Assembly: GCA_026390815.1 (NCBI GenBank)
Contig: JAPLFH010000056.1
Coordinates: forward strand, 62,001-126,000
Direction: 5' to 3'
From: Ignavibacteriales bacterium
Lineage (GTDB): Bacteria > Bacteroidota > Ignavibacteria > Ignavibacteriales > SURF-24
Length of the DNA stretch: 64,000 nt
Part shown: positions 26,035 to 35,918 of the stretch, piece by piece
Layout: every line of letters starts with the position of its first letter
Position numbering within the stretch: the first letter of the stretch is position 1
The notes under the pieces: model-generated
Databases searched by the model: none
What the model saw: the letters and a program-made list of their open reading frames with translations, nothing else
Told to the model about the DNA's origin: nothing
Position numbers and translations under genes: made by a program

Positions 26035-26122
26035 ATTTTACAGTAAACCTAACAATAAAATTTTTATTAGGCGATAATTTGTGGATTAAATAATTCTTTA
26101 GCAATATAAATTCTAAAATAAT

Positions 26123-26153
26123 TTTGTATTACATATTCTAAAGTTTACTTTTA
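26123..26153 (+). promoter_or_regulatory. Promoter candidate for metG
   Basis: TTTG at 26123-26126, 19 bases, then TACTTTTA at 26146-26153 (7 of 8 to TAnnTTTG), about 60 bases before the start codon. Confidence 0.4.
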
Positions 26154-26213
26154 AGGTATAATCCTTATATTTATTAAAAATTCATTATATTTCACACAAA
26201 AAATCTGAGCAAA

Positions 26214-28256
26214 ATGGATAAAGAAAAAATTATTGTAACATCCGCCCTACCCTATGCAAATGGAAAAATTCACCTTGGGCATTTAAGTGGAGCTTATCTA
26301 CCGGCTGATATTTATGTAAGATATAAAAGACTAAAAGGTGCCGACATCATTTACATCTGTGGCTCAGATGAGCATGGTGTTCCAATTACTATCACTGCTG
26401 ATAAAGAAAAAGTAAATCCTAAGGAAATTATTGACCGTTATCATAACCTAAATAAAGATGCTTTCCAAAAATTTGGGATAAGTTTTGATATTTATTCTAG
26501 AACGAGTCTTCCAATTCATCACGAAACTGCAAAGGAATTCTTTCTAAATTTTTATAATCAATCCATATTAAATGAAAAAAACACTTTCCAGTTTTATGAT
26601 GAAAAAGTAAAAATGTTTTTGCCAGATCGGTATGTTGAAGGAACCTGCCCTAACTGCGGCAATGAGCAGGCAAGAAGTGATGAATGCGAAAATTGTGGTG
26701 CATTGTACGATCCATCTGATTTGAAAAATCCAAAAAGTAAAATTACCGGTGAAACACCGGTGCTTAAAGAAACCACTCATTATTATTTCCCTCTTGGAAA
26801 GTTTCAAACGAGATTGGAAAAATATGTGGATGAAATGAACCAGGCTTATAATTGGAAAGAAAACGTGCTTCAATACTGCCGTGGATGGTTTAAAGATGGT
26901 TTACAGGATAGAGCGGTTACCCGCGATCTTGATTGGGGTGTTCCCGTTCCTCTCGATTCTGCCAAAGGAAAAGTTCTTTATGTATGGTTCGAAGCTGTTC
27001 TCGGTTATATATCTGCCACCAAAGAATTATCAATAAAAAAAGGAAATGAAAATCTTTGGAAGGAATATTGGCAAAATCCTGAAACAAAATATGTTGCTTT
27101 TATTGGAAAAGATAATGTGGTTTTTCATACCATAGTTTTTCCCGCAATGTTAATGGCTTGGAATGATGTAAGTAAAGATAAATTCATCCTTCCACAAAAT
27201 GTTCCGGCAAATGAGTTTTTGAATTTTGAAGGAAAGAAATTTTCCAAAAGCCGGAACTGGGGAATTGATGTTGATGATTTTCTCAATCTATTTCCTGCTG
27301 ATTCACTCCGGTATACACTTGCTGCAAATCTTCCGGAAAGCAGAGACACCGATTTTTATTGGAAAGAATTCCAGGCAAGAAACAATAGCGAGCTTGCAGA
27401 CATTTTGGGAAATTTTGTAAATCGTACTTTTACTTTTGCACATAAACATTTTGAAGGTAAGGTACCAACAAAAGGAAGCCTGGCTACAATTGATAATGAA
27501 ATGTTAAAGCTGCTTGAAGAATATCCGCAAATGGTAAGCGATCTTTTTGAAAAATATAAAATAAAAGATAGCGTTACAGAAATGATGAATCTTGCCCGTG
27601 CTGGAAATAAATACTTTAATGATTCCGAACCCTGGAAAACTGTTAAATTTGATAAGGAAAAATGTGGCAATACAATTAATATTTGTCTTCAAACAATCTA
27701 TACATTGGCAGAATTATTCTCTACTGTAATTCCATTTACATCCGAAAAGATTTTTAAGATGTTGAATTCTGCGCCTACAACTTGGAATAATGCAGGAAAT
27801 GAAAATCTGAAAGCAGAACATCAACTTAACATGCCGGAAATTCTTTTTAATAAAATAGAAGACAAAACGATTGATGAATTAACACTTAATCTTTATAAAG
27901 TTGATGAAGCAGTTAAACCGGAAGAATTTGAAGTAATTCCAATTGATGATTTCAAAAAAGTTCAGCTAAGAACTGCGCAGATTATCTCAGCCGAAAAAAT
28001 TAAGAAAAGCGATAAACTGCTCAAACTTCAAATTGATTTGGGATCTGAACAACGGCAAGTAATTGCTGGAATTGCCCTAAGTTATCAACCCGAAGAATTG
28101 ATCGGGAAAAAAGTAATTGTTGTGGCTAATCTTAAACCAGCTAAATTAATGGGTCTGGAATCAAACGGAATGATCCTGGCGGTGGAAAATTCAGAAGGCA
28201 AAGTTGATGTTTTAGAGGTTAAAGATTCTATTAAAGTTGGAACAAGAGTAAAATAA
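26214..28256 (+). CDS. metG: Methionyl-tRNA synthetase with C-terminal tRNA-binding domain
   Basis: 680 residues. Class I synthetase for tRNA-Met. Seen: HLGHLSG (HIGH motif) near residue 21, a zinc knuckle with CPNC and CENC near 145-165, and KFSKS in place of KMSKS (GKKFSKSRNWG, about 345). The last 110 residues (VQLRTAQIISAEKI, KPAKLMGLESNGMIL) are a Trbp111/EMAP-like OB fold that helps hold tRNA and make dimers. Length fits the long bacterial form. Single gene with its own promoter. Confidence 0.95.
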   Translation: MDKEKIIVTSALPYANGKIHLGHLSGAYLPADIYVRYKRLKGADIIYICGSDEHGVPITITADKEKVNPKEIIDRYHNLNKDAFQKFGISFDIYSRTSLPIHHETAKEFFLNFYNQSILNEKNTFQFYDEKVKMFLPDRYVEGTCPNCGNEQARSDECENCGALYDPSDLKNPKSKITGETPVLKETTHYYFPLGKFQTRLEKYVDEMNQAYNWKENVLQYCRGWFKDGLQDRAVTRDLDWGVPVPLDSAKGKVLYVWFEAVLGYISATKELSIKKGNENLWKEYWQNPETKYVAFIGKDNVVFHTIVFPAMLMAWNDVSKDKFILPQNVPANEFLNFEGKKFSKSRNWGIDVDDFLNLFPADSLRYTLAANLPESRDTDFYWKEFQARNNSELADILGNFVNRTFTFAHKHFEGKVPTKGSLATIDNEMLKLLEEYPQMVSDLFEKYKIKDSVTEMMNLARAGNKYFNDSEPWKTVKFDKEKCGNTINICLQTIYTLAELFSTVIPFTSEKIFKMLNSAPTTWNNAGNENLKAEHQLNMPEILFNKIEDKTIDELTLNLYKVDEAVKPEEFEVIPIDDFKKVQLRTAQIISAEKIKKSDKLLKLQIDLGSEQRQVIAGIALSYQPEELIGKKVIVVANLKPAKLMGLESNGMILAVENSEGKVDVLEVKDSIKVGTRVK

Positions 28257-28355
28257 AGGCAACCATGGTTCTGAAATCAAAATAGATTTTAAGATCATCC
28301 TTCTTGGAAGTGCGATAACCTAAAGATTAATTTAATTCACAAATTCTTAATTACC

Positions 28356-28387
28356 TTGCATTTTTAGGGGGCTTTAAGTTAAATTTG
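28356..28387 (+). promoter_or_regulatory. Promoter candidate for the PpiC/SurA operon
   Basis: TTG at 28356-28358, 21 bases, then TAAATTTG at 28380-28387, a perfect TAnnTTTG. A good GGAGG site follows just before the ATG. Confidence 0.5.
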
Positions 28388-28418
28388 AATTCAAAATTTC
28401 AAACTGGAGGTAAAATAA

Positions 28419-30392
28419 ATGCGTATTCGGATTTCATTGGCTCTTATAATTATTACATCATTCATCGTTTCTTCCTGCTCCCCTGAGCATTCAAAAATTG
28501 TAATTGCCGAATTCGGCAAAGATAATCTTACTCTTGGTGAGTTCGAAAATGCATACGCTAAAAATGTTGGCGGAATTGAAACAGCTAAAAAAGATTCAAT
28601 AGCAAAGTATATAAACTTTCTTGATCTATATGTAAACTTTAAAATGAAGCTTAGGGATGCCAGCGTTAGAGGTTACAATACAGATCCGGCTTTAAGTGCA
28701 GAATTGAATGATTATAAAGAAAAAGTGGGCATTTCCTATTTGATTGAAAAGCAAATTGTTGAGCCCGGCATAAAAAAATTGTATGATCAAAGAAAATATG
28801 AAATGAGAGTAAGTCACATCATGATCCGTCCAGATTCCGTAGAAGAAAAATCAAAAACTTTAGCTTACCAAATTTTAGATAGCTTAAAATTAGGAAAGAA
28901 CTGGAATGACATGGCAAAAAAATATTCCGCTGACCAGTACTCTAAAAACAAAGGTGGAGATATTTATTGGTTAACTGCTGGTATGATTATTCCAGAATTT
29001 GAAGATGCTTTCTACAATACTGAGATTGGCAAAGTAAATCCAGTACCAGTTAAAACGCGTTATGGATGGCACATTATAAAAGTAACAGAAAAAAGGGAAA
29101 GAATTCCCCAGGTTAGAGCAAGTCATATTCTAATCGATTTCAGAATTGATTCCACAAAGACTGATTCTGTTGCAGCAAGAAAACAAATTGAAGACATCAA
29201 AAATCAATTGAACAATGGTGCCGATTTTGCTGAACTCGCTAAAAAATATTCTGAAGACCCGAGCTCTAAGGAAAATGGCGGCGATCTTGGATTCATCGAA
29301 CGAAGAATGATGGTTCCGGAATTTGATGAAGCTGCTTTCAACCTAAAAAAAGGTGAGGTTTCAAATATCGTTAGAACAAATTTTGGCTACCACTTAATTA
29401 AGGTAACTGATACAAAACCTTATCCTTCATTTGAAGATGAAAAAGAAAATCTAAAAAAACTTTTTAAGAAAACCAGGTATGATAAAGCTTATGCTGATTT
29501 GGTAAGTAATCTAAAAGTGAAATATAATCTTAAACTTAACGAGAACACTATTTCTTTCTTTGCAAAGAATATAGATTCCACAAAAGTTGGTCCTGATTAT
29601 TGGAAAAAATCCTGGAGAGACCAAATTAAGGATGCAGAAGTTTATTCTTACGCCGGTAAAAAAGTTATTGTAGATACTCTTTTTAGTCGAATGGAAAAAT
29701 CAGCAGAGAATAACAAATTAGTTGATGCAAAAATGATTACTGCTGCAGCAAACAAAGATGGAGAAAACTCAGTTCTTGCAGAAGAAGCAAATAACCTGGA
29801 TAAATCTGATCCACAATTTGCATCACTGATGGATGATTATAAAAACGGAATCCACATTTTCAAACTTCAGGATGATGAGGTTTGGAGCAAGGTTAAAATT
29901 GATAGTGTTAAACTTTTGGATTTCTACACAAAGAATAAAGATAAATACAATTGGACTGACAGAGTAAAATTCCAGGAAATCTTTTCTAGAAAAGATTCCT
30001 TAATAAATGTTTACTATGATAAATTAACCAAAGGTGAAAGCTTCGATACTTTAGCCACTAAGTTTACAGAACGTCCGGGCTTTAAAGAAAAAGCAGGCAT
30101 GTATGATTTGGTTGATTTAACAAATCCTATTGCAACGGAAGCAAATAATCTGCAAATAGTTGGTAGTTATTCAAAACCATTTAAGAATGGCGGGGGCTGG
30201 TCTATAGTAAAATTGATTGCTAAAGAACCTGCTCGTACAAAAACTTTTGAAGAAGCTAAAGCAGAAGTTTCCGGACAGTTCCAGGAAAGTGAAAGTAAAA
30301 GACTTGAAAACGAATACATAGCAAAGCTAAAGAGTATGTACAAACCAGAAATCAATTACAGCAAACTTGAAGAAGCTTTCAAAACAAAGTAA
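28419..30392 (+). CDS. Periplasmic PpiC-type peptidyl-prolyl isomerase lipoprotein
   Basis: 657-residue lipoprotein (lipobox VSSC). After a SurA/PrsA-like N-terminal helical part it has two parvulin domains: RVSHIMIRP ... GGDIYWLTAGM ... YGWHIIKV and RASHILIDF ... GGDLGFIERRMM ... FGYHLIKV. A third region near residue 500-580 looks like a degenerate parvulin (KFQEIFSRKD). Such proteins assist folding of exported and outer-membrane proteins. First gene of a three-gene chaperone operon. Confidence 0.9.
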   Translation: MRIRISLALIIITSFIVSSCSPEHSKIVIAEFGKDNLTLGEFENAYAKNVGGIETAKKDSIAKYINFLDLYVNFKMKLRDASVRGYNTDPALSAELNDYKEKVGISYLIEKQIVEPGIKKLYDQRKYEMRVSHIMIRPDSVEEKSKTLAYQILDSLKLGKNWNDMAKKYSADQYSKNKGGDIYWLTAGMIIPEFEDAFYNTEIGKVNPVPVKTRYGWHIIKVTEKRERIPQVRASHILIDFRIDSTKTDSVAARKQIEDIKNQLNNGADFAELAKKYSEDPSSKENGGDLGFIERRMMVPEFDEAAFNLKKGEVSNIVRTNFGYHLIKVTDTKPYPSFEDEKENLKKLFKKTRYDKAYADLVSNLKVKYNLKLNENTISFFAKNIDSTKVGPDYWKKSWRDQIKDAEVYSYAGKKVIVDTLFSRMEKSAENNKLVDAKMITAAANKDGENSVLAEEANNLDKSDPQFASLMDDYKNGIHIFKLQDDEVWSKVKIDSVKLLDFYTKNKDKYNWTDRVKFQEIFSRKDSLINVYYDKLTKGESFDTLATKFTERPGFKEKAGMYDLVDLTNPIATEANNLQIVGSYSKPFKNGGGWSIVKLIAKEPARTKTFEEAKAEVSGQFQESESKRLENEYIAKLKSMYKPEINYSKLEEAFKTK

Positions 30393-31188
30393 AATTAAAA
30401 TTGGCGTTATACTTCTTGCCGCAGTATTTATTGGCTGCGGCAATGAAGAGCCAAAAAAAAATTATGTTGCAAGAGTTGACGAATCTTACTTAACTAAAAA
30501 AGATATCGCTGCCGACCTTGATACTGTTAAACTTCAAGAAAGCCGCAGAGTTGAATATATAAGAAATTGGGTGGAGACTGAACTTCTTTATACTGAAGCT
30601 GTTAAAGAAGACATTCTTGATGACCAAGTTTACAAACGAACTTTGGAAAAATCCAAAAAGGAATTAGCCAAAGCATTTTTACTCCAAAAGTTTTTTGCTG
30701 AAAATGAAATTGAATATAAACAACAGGAATTGATCGACTATTACAATTCGAACAAGAATGAATTCAAATTGTTCTACGATTCTTATCTCTATAATTCAAT
30801 TGTATTCAATGATGAAGACAAAGCAATTCTTTTCAGAACTACCTTAATTGAAAGTGATTGGAATAAAGCTGTAAATGTATTCAGCGGTGATCCATCGATA
30901 ATATCGGAAAAAATAAATATATTATCATATGATTACCAGGTTCAACCGATTGATTTGCTTTCAATTATTCAGCAATTGCTTCCAAATGAAGTAAGTATAA
31001 TTTTAACCATGGAACCAAAAAAGTATACGGTGGTTCAATTAATTAAAAAATATTCACGGGATGAAATTCCCGAATTTGAAATTATAAAAAAAAATGTTGA
31101 AGATAGATTTTTAACACTGAAAAAACGGGAATTGTTAAAAGATTTTATGCGGCAGCTCTACTTAAAGTATAAAGTTGAAATTAAATAA
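30367..31188 (+). CDS. SurA-like chaperone lipoprotein without parvulin domain
   Basis: 273-residue lipoprotein (lipobox FIGCG). It has the N- and C-terminal helical parts of SurA/PrsA proteins (RNWVETELLYTEAVKEDI; FEIIKKNVEDRFLTLKKREL) but no recognisable isomerase domain between them. The only usable start is TTG at 30367, inside the end of the previous gene (26-base overlap), because a stop precedes it in frame and no ATG or GTG follows before the lipobox. It should work with its two neighbours on outer-membrane protein folding; this is inference from context. Confidence 0.7.
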   Translation: MKKLSKQSKIKIGVILLAAVFIGCGNEEPKKNYVARVDESYLTKKDIAADLDTVKLQESRRVEYIRNWVETELLYTEAVKEDILDDQVYKRTLEKSKKELAKAFLLQKFFAENEIEYKQQELIDYYNSNKNEFKLFYDSYLYNSIVFNDEDKAILFRTTLIESDWNKAVNVFSGDPSIISEKINILSYDYQVQPIDLLSIIQQLLPNEVSIILTMEPKKYTVVQLIKKYSRDEIPEFEIIKKNVEDRFLTLKKRELLKDFMRQLYLKYKVEIK

Positions 31189-31196
31189 GGTAAAAA

Positions 31197-32468
31197 ATGA
31201 AAAAGTTTTTGTTAATTTTTACACTGATTCTTATAGCTAATATTTACGCACAGGAAGCTTTAGATAAAATTGTAGCTGTTGTAGATAATGAAATTATTCT
31301 TCAGAGTGAGTTAGATTTTCAAACAAGCTTATTGGCATCACAGCAAAGAATTGATGCCTCTAAGCCAAACGTCAAAAAGCAAATACTTAATTCAATGATC
31401 GAAGAAAAACTTCTTTATGCAAAAGCAAAATTGGATTCAATTAGTGTAACAGATGATGAAGTTAGCCGACAAGTAGATTATAGAATCGAAATGTTCGTTC
31501 AGCAATATGGTTCTAAGGAAAAGGTAGAACAGGTTTATGGGATGAGCATAGAAAAAATAAAAAGAGAATTACGTGATGATGTTCAAAAATATTTGATGGC
31601 AGAATCTTTAAAACAAAAAATGTTTGGAATGATGGATGCCACCCGCAGAGAAGTTGAAGAGTTTTATAATGATTACAAAGACTCGCTTGGATTAATCCAG
31701 GAGAAATATAAGCTCGCACACATTTTTATTAATCCTAAAGCTGGAGAAAAAGTAAAACAGAATGCTAAAGAGCGAGCTTTGGCAATTTTGGATTCAATTA
31801 AAGCAGGTAAAGATTTTGCTGAAATGGCTAAGAAATATTCTGAAGATCCTGGCAGTGCAGTACAAGGAGGCGATTTAGGTTTTACAAAACGAGGAAGACT
31901 TGTACCTGAGTTTGAATCTGCCGCATTCTCTTTAGCTGATGGACAATTATCAGAACCAGTAGAATCTGTTTTTGGTTTTCATATAATTCAATTGGTGGAA
32001 AGAAAAGGCGAGTCAATTCATTCGCGTCATATTCTTATCAAAATAAAAGAAGATGCTGATGCTGATCTTAAAGCAATTGAACAGTTAAATGATATTAAGG
32101 ACAGTGTAAGAGTTGGCAAACAATCTTTTGAGTATTATGCTAAGAAATATAGTGATGACAAGGAAACTGCAAAACTTGGCGGTCTTTTGGGAAATTTGGA
32201 TCTTGGACAATTAGATAAAACACTTTTAGAAATTGTTGGCAAATTAAAAGTTGGTGAAATAAGTTTTCCTAAACGGATGGATCTTGGACAAGGAATTTAT
32301 GGTTATCATATTGTTTACCTGATGACCAAGACACCGGAACATAAACCAAATTTGGAAATAGATTATAATGAGATAAAGCAAGCGGCAGAATTGCATAAGC
32401 AACAAAAGTTATATGTAAATTGGATGAAAGAACTTAAACAAAATATTTTTTGGGAAATCAGATTATAA
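31197..32468 (+). CDS. surA: SurA periplasmic chaperone / peptidyl-prolyl isomerase
   Basis: 423 residues with signal peptide ending IYAQEA. The mature protein begins LDKIVAVVDNEIILQSEL, the SurA signature, then a helical chaperone core, then two parvulin domains (KLAHIFINPK ... GGDLGFTKRGRLV and HSRHILIKIK ... GGLLGNLDLGQL), and a C-terminal helix. SurA brings barrel precursors to the BAM complex. It follows the SurA-like lipoprotein by 8 bases and precedes a MoxR gene by 10. Confidence 0.92.
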   Translation: MKKFLLIFTLILIANIYAQEALDKIVAVVDNEIILQSELDFQTSLLASQQRIDASKPNVKKQILNSMIEEKLLYAKAKLDSISVTDDEVSRQVDYRIEMFVQQYGSKEKVEQVYGMSIEKIKRELRDDVQKYLMAESLKQKMFGMMDATRREVEEFYNDYKDSLGLIQEKYKLAHIFINPKAGEKVKQNAKERALAILDSIKAGKDFAEMAKKYSEDPGSAVQGGDLGFTKRGRLVPEFESAAFSLADGQLSEPVESVFGFHIIQLVERKGESIHSRHILIKIKEDADADLKAIEQLNDIKDSVRVGKQSFEYYAKKYSDDKETAKLGGLLGNLDLGQLDKTLLEIVGKLKVGEISFPKRMDLGQGIYGYHIVYLMTKTPEHKPNLEIDYNEIKQAAELHKQQKLYVNWMKELKQNIFWEIRL

Positions 32469-32478
32469 AGGAAGCAAA

Positions 32479-33474
32479 GTGAATTATCCGAATGAAACTT
32501 CAGATGTTGCATTGGTAGAAAATCTTTCAGATTCTGTTAAACAGATTAAAAAAGAAATTGGTAAAATTATTATTGGTCAGGATGAAATTATCAATAATCT
32601 TCTAATCTCACTGCTATCCAAAGGACACTGCCTTCTTGTTGGTGTACCGGGATTGGCAAAAACTCTTCTTATAAAAACTCTTGCTGAAGTGTTGGATTTA
32701 AAATTCAGCCGAATTCAATTTACACCGGATTTAATGCCCAGCGATATTACTGGTACTGAAATAATTGAAGAAGATTCAGCTACTAAGAAAAGATCATTCA
32801 GGTTTATTCAGGGACCAATATTTGGCAATATCATTTTAGCTGATGAAATAAACAGGACGCCACCTAAAACGCAATCGGCTTTGTTGGAAGCAATGCAGGA
32901 ACACAAAGTTACTGCTGCCGGCGTATCTTATACTTTATCAGAACCATTCTTTGTACTTGCTACACAAAATCCAATTGAACAGGAAGGAACTTATCCGTTG
33001 CCTGAAGCTCAATTAGATAGATTTATGTTCAATCTGTGGTTAGATTACCCATCGTACAATGAAGAAATTGAAATTGTAAAATCAACCACAAGCCAATATG
33101 CTGCACAACTTGCAAAAATTTTAACTGCTGAAGAGTTAGTAAAATTTCAGGATTTAATTCGAAAAGTACCGGTTGCTGATAATGTAATTGAATTCGCTGT
33201 CAACCTAGTAAATCAAACCCGGCCAAAAAATCCACAAGCACAAAAATTCATAAAAGATTGGATTAGCTGGGGTGCTGGTCCAAGAGCATCTCAATATCTT
33301 ATCTTAGCTGCAAAAACAAAAGCTGTGCTGGAAGGAAGATTTACACCAAACATTGATGATGTAAAATATGCGGTTACACCAGTATTGCGCCACAGAATAA
33401 TTGTTAACTTTAATGCAGAAGCAGAGGGAATATCTTCGGTAGATATAATCAAAAAGCTGATTGAAGGGAAATAA
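32479..33474 (+). CDS. MoxR-family AAA+ ATPase
   Basis: 331 residues from a GTG start with AAAGGA before it. Walker A is GVPGLAKT, Walker B is ILADEINR, and the arginine-finger region is EAQLDRFMF; the MoxR signature NPIEQEGTYPLPEA is clear. MoxR ATPases act as chaperones that mature or activate partner complexes, often with a von Willebrand A protein; no such partner is next to it here. It is last in the PpiC/SurA operon, so a link to envelope quality control is likely but unproven. Confidence 0.9.
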   Translation: MNYPNETSDVALVENLSDSVKQIKKEIGKIIIGQDEIINNLLISLLSKGHCLLVGVPGLAKTLLIKTLAEVLDLKFSRIQFTPDLMPSDITGTEIIEEDSATKKRSFRFIQGPIFGNIILADEINRTPPKTQSALLEAMQEHKVTAAGVSYTLSEPFFVLATQNPIEQEGTYPLPEAQLDRFMFNLWLDYPSYNEEIEIVKSTTSQYAAQLAKILTAEELVKFQDLIRKVPVADNVIEFAVNLVNQTRPKNPQAQKFIKDWISWGAGPRASQYLILAAKTKAVLEGRFTPNIDDVKYAVTPVLRHRIIVNFNAEAEGISSVDIIKKLIEGK

Positions 33475-33499
33475 ATTAGAATGGGCAAACTACGAACGA

Positions 33500-34558
33500 C
33501 TACTTCTTAATTATCGAATAATTCTTATATCCATTATAAATTTCTTTTGCTGCTGTTCTAATAACAGTTGCAGTTGGTACTGCCAGCAGCATTCCAAAAA
33601 CTCCCATTACCTGGCTACCTGCAATGATTAATATTATTATAAGAAGCGGGTGCATATCAACACTTTTAGAAAAAATATTTGGTTGAATGAAACCATTATC
33701 CAATGCATAAACAATTGAAAACATAATTAAAATCGAAGGGATCATTGAAAAATTTCCAAACTGAGCAATGGAAATTATCATCGCAGGAATTGATCCAATG
33801 ATTGGTCCGAAATAAGGGATCAAATGCCCAATACCAGCTATTACTCCAATTGGAACTGCATTATTAACCCCCAAAATTGAAAGCCCAACTGCACTTAATA
33901 CACCAACAAAAAACGCATCGAGAATCCATCCACGAACAAATCTTCCAAGCTGAACGCTGATTTGCCTGATAACCCAATAGGAAACTTCAAAATATCTGTT
34001 GGGCATAATATTCAAAACACCTTTTATAATTCCTTTATTATCTTTTAAAAGAAAGAATGTCATAAACGGAACAATTACTGCAACAGCAACAATCGAAACA
34101 ATACTTGAAACCAGATTAGAAAGACTATCTAGAAAGTTTATGAAAAAAGAAGAGATCCATATTTCTATTTTTCCGGCTATAGTGCCGGATTTAATAAAAG
34201 GTACATAGGTTATTATTGTTTTATCCAGGCTTCTAAGAAATTGCTTGATGTTACTCTGATTGATTGAAGTGCTTAGATTTATAATTTGGTCAGTTAGTTG
34301 AGGAACCACATAAGAAAAACCCAGGAAAATCAAATAGAAACAAACAAGAATTGTAAAAAGTGTTGCAATAAATCTATTAACACCTTTATTCTCCAAAGCT
34401 GTTACAACAGGATTAAGAATAAGTGCAAGAAGAAGTGATATTACCAGCATCAAAATAATATCAACAAATAAGTAGGAAATTAATAACAAAGCTAACACAG
34501 CAGAAACAATCAGAAAAGATTTATTCAACCATTTGTATGTTTTTTCTGTAATCGGCAT
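33500..34558 (-). CDS. AI-2E family membrane transporter
   Basis: 352 residues with about seven to eight transmembrane segments and the family's pattern, including RFVRGWILDAFFVGVLSAVG, AGIGHLIPYFGPIIGSIPA and the C-terminal HPLLIIILIIAGSQVMGVFG. The family holds exporters of varied small molecules and sodium/proton antiporters, so the name AI-2E is historical and the substrate is open. Convergent with moxR, 25 bases apart, without an obvious terminator. Confidence 0.85.
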   Translation of the reverse strand: MPITEKTYKWLNKSFLIVSAVLALLLISYLFVDIILMLVISLLLALILNPVVTALENKGVNRFIATLFTILVCFYLIFLGFSYVVPQLTDQIINLSTSINQSNIKQFLRSLDKTIITYVPFIKSGTIAGKIEIWISSFFINFLDSLSNLVSSIVSIVAVAVIVPFMTFFLLKDNKGIIKGVLNIMPNRYFEVSYWVIRQISVQLGRFVRGWILDAFFVGVLSAVGLSILGVNNAVPIGVIAGIGHLIPYFGPIIGSIPAMIISIAQFGNFSMIPSILIMFSIVYALDNGFIQPNIFSKSVDMHPLLIIILIIAGSQVMGVFGMLLAVPTATVIRTAAKEIYNGYKNYSIIKK

Positions 34559-34771
34559 TTATTTCTTTATTTTCTCTTTTATCCCCTGCTAATATTCTGA
34601 ATTAAAAACAAAATTTCAATTAAAAAGTTTGGGTTTGTTTAAAATTCGCAAAATCTATATTTCATCCCAACAACTAAGCAGGTATAAACACTTAGAATCT
34701 TGAAGTAAACTCATACCAATTTTTTGTATATTTACCAGCAAATTTTTCATCAATATTTATGGAACTTAGTT

Positions 34772-35758
34772 ATGGCAGAAATTGAATTATTAGCAAGAAT
34801 AAGAAAGAGTGCTGCTGAAAAAGGTAAAACAATTGTTCTTCCGGAATCGCACGATGATAGAGTTCTAAAAGCGGCAGAAGTTTTAGTAAAAGAAAAAATA
34901 GCCGGAGTAATTACGATTGGCACTGAGGAAAAAATTAAAGAGAGTGCGAAAAGATTAAACATAAATTTAGATTCAGTACAAATTATTGATCATGTAAAAT
35001 CTAAGAAGCTGAATGATTTTGGGGAAATATTTTACCAAATGCGTAAAGCAAAAGGAAAAGAAATTCCGCTGGAAAAAGCAATTGAAACTATAAAGCGGGA
35101 TATTTTCTTTGGCGCAATGATGGTTAAAGAAGGTTTGGTTGATGGCTCCGTTTCTGGCTCAACAGCAACTACAGCCGACGTGATGAGAGCTTCAATACAA
35201 GTTGTTGGAATGCCAATGGGAATTTCTATCGTTTCCAGTTTTTTCTTAATGGTATTTCCAGAAAAAGTTTATAGCTTTGCCGATTGCGCTGTTAACCCAA
35301 ACCCAGATGCAAAACAACTTGCAGACATCGCAATATCTACAGCTGAGAATCATAAAAAGTTAACAGGTGAAGAATCTTATGTTGCTATGCTTTCATTCTC
35401 TACCAAAGGAAGCGCTGAACACGAGCTGGTAGATAAAGTTCGTGAAGCAACCAGAATAGCTAAAGAAAAACGTCCGGACCTAAACATCGATGGAGAAATG
35501 CAGTTTGATGCAGCAATAATTGAATCCATCGGTAAGAAAAAAGCTCCGGGCAGTTCTGTTGCAGGAAGAGCTAATGTGCTTATTTTCCCAGATTTGCAAG
35601 CTGGTAATATTGGTTATAAGATTGCAGAACGTCTTGGTGGTGCACAGGCAGTCGGTCCTATTAGTCAGGGATTAAGCAAACCATTCTTCGATCTGAGCCG
35701 AGGTTGCAGTGTAATGGATATTGTTAATACAGCGGCAATTGCAGTATTGATGGTGTAA
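34772..35758 (+). CDS. pta: Phosphate acetyltransferase
   Basis: 328 residues from the ATG at 34772; an upstream in-frame ATG at 34724 would add an unrelated 16-residue stub. It swaps acetyl between CoA and phosphate (acetyl-CoA to acetyl-phosphate). Seen: VLPESHDDRVLKAAE near the N-terminus, GLVDGSVSGSTATTADVMR, FADCAVNPNP, and the C-terminal GPISQGLSKPFFDLSRGCS. Only the catalytic PTA_PTB domain is present, as in short-type Pta. No acetate kinase gene is nearby. A hairpin terminator follows. Confidence 0.93.
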   Translation: MAEIELLARIRKSAAEKGKTIVLPESHDDRVLKAAEVLVKEKIAGVITIGTEEKIKESAKRLNINLDSVQIIDHVKSKKLNDFGEIFYQMRKAKGKEIPLEKAIETIKRDIFFGAMMVKEGLVDGSVSGSTATTADVMRASIQVVGMPMGISIVSSFFLMVFPEKVYSFADCAVNPNPDAKQLADIAISTAENHKKLTGEESYVAMLSFSTKGSAEHELVDKVREATRIAKEKRPDLNIDGEMQFDAAIIESIGKKKAPGSSVAGRANVLIFPDLQAGNIGYKIAERLGGAQAVGPISQGLSKPFFDLSRGCSVMDIVNTAAIAVLMV

Positions 35759-35784
35759 TCCTTTCACGAATAAAATATTTAAAA

Positions 35785-35813
35785 TAGCGTTGTAATTAAA
35801 ATTTACAGCGCTA
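35785..35813 (+). terminator. Hairpin terminator of pta
   Basis: TAGCGTTGTAA pairs with TTACAGCGCTA (11 bp, one G-U) around a 7-base loop; a short T-rich run follows. Confidence 0.6.
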
Positions 35814-35918
35814 TATCTTTTAATCACAACAAATAATCCCCCGAATACATTGAACTTTGATTACAGAAGTTCTGTTTTAATTATTACAAATTCTAAATCA
35901 ATCATTTGAAAGGGTACA

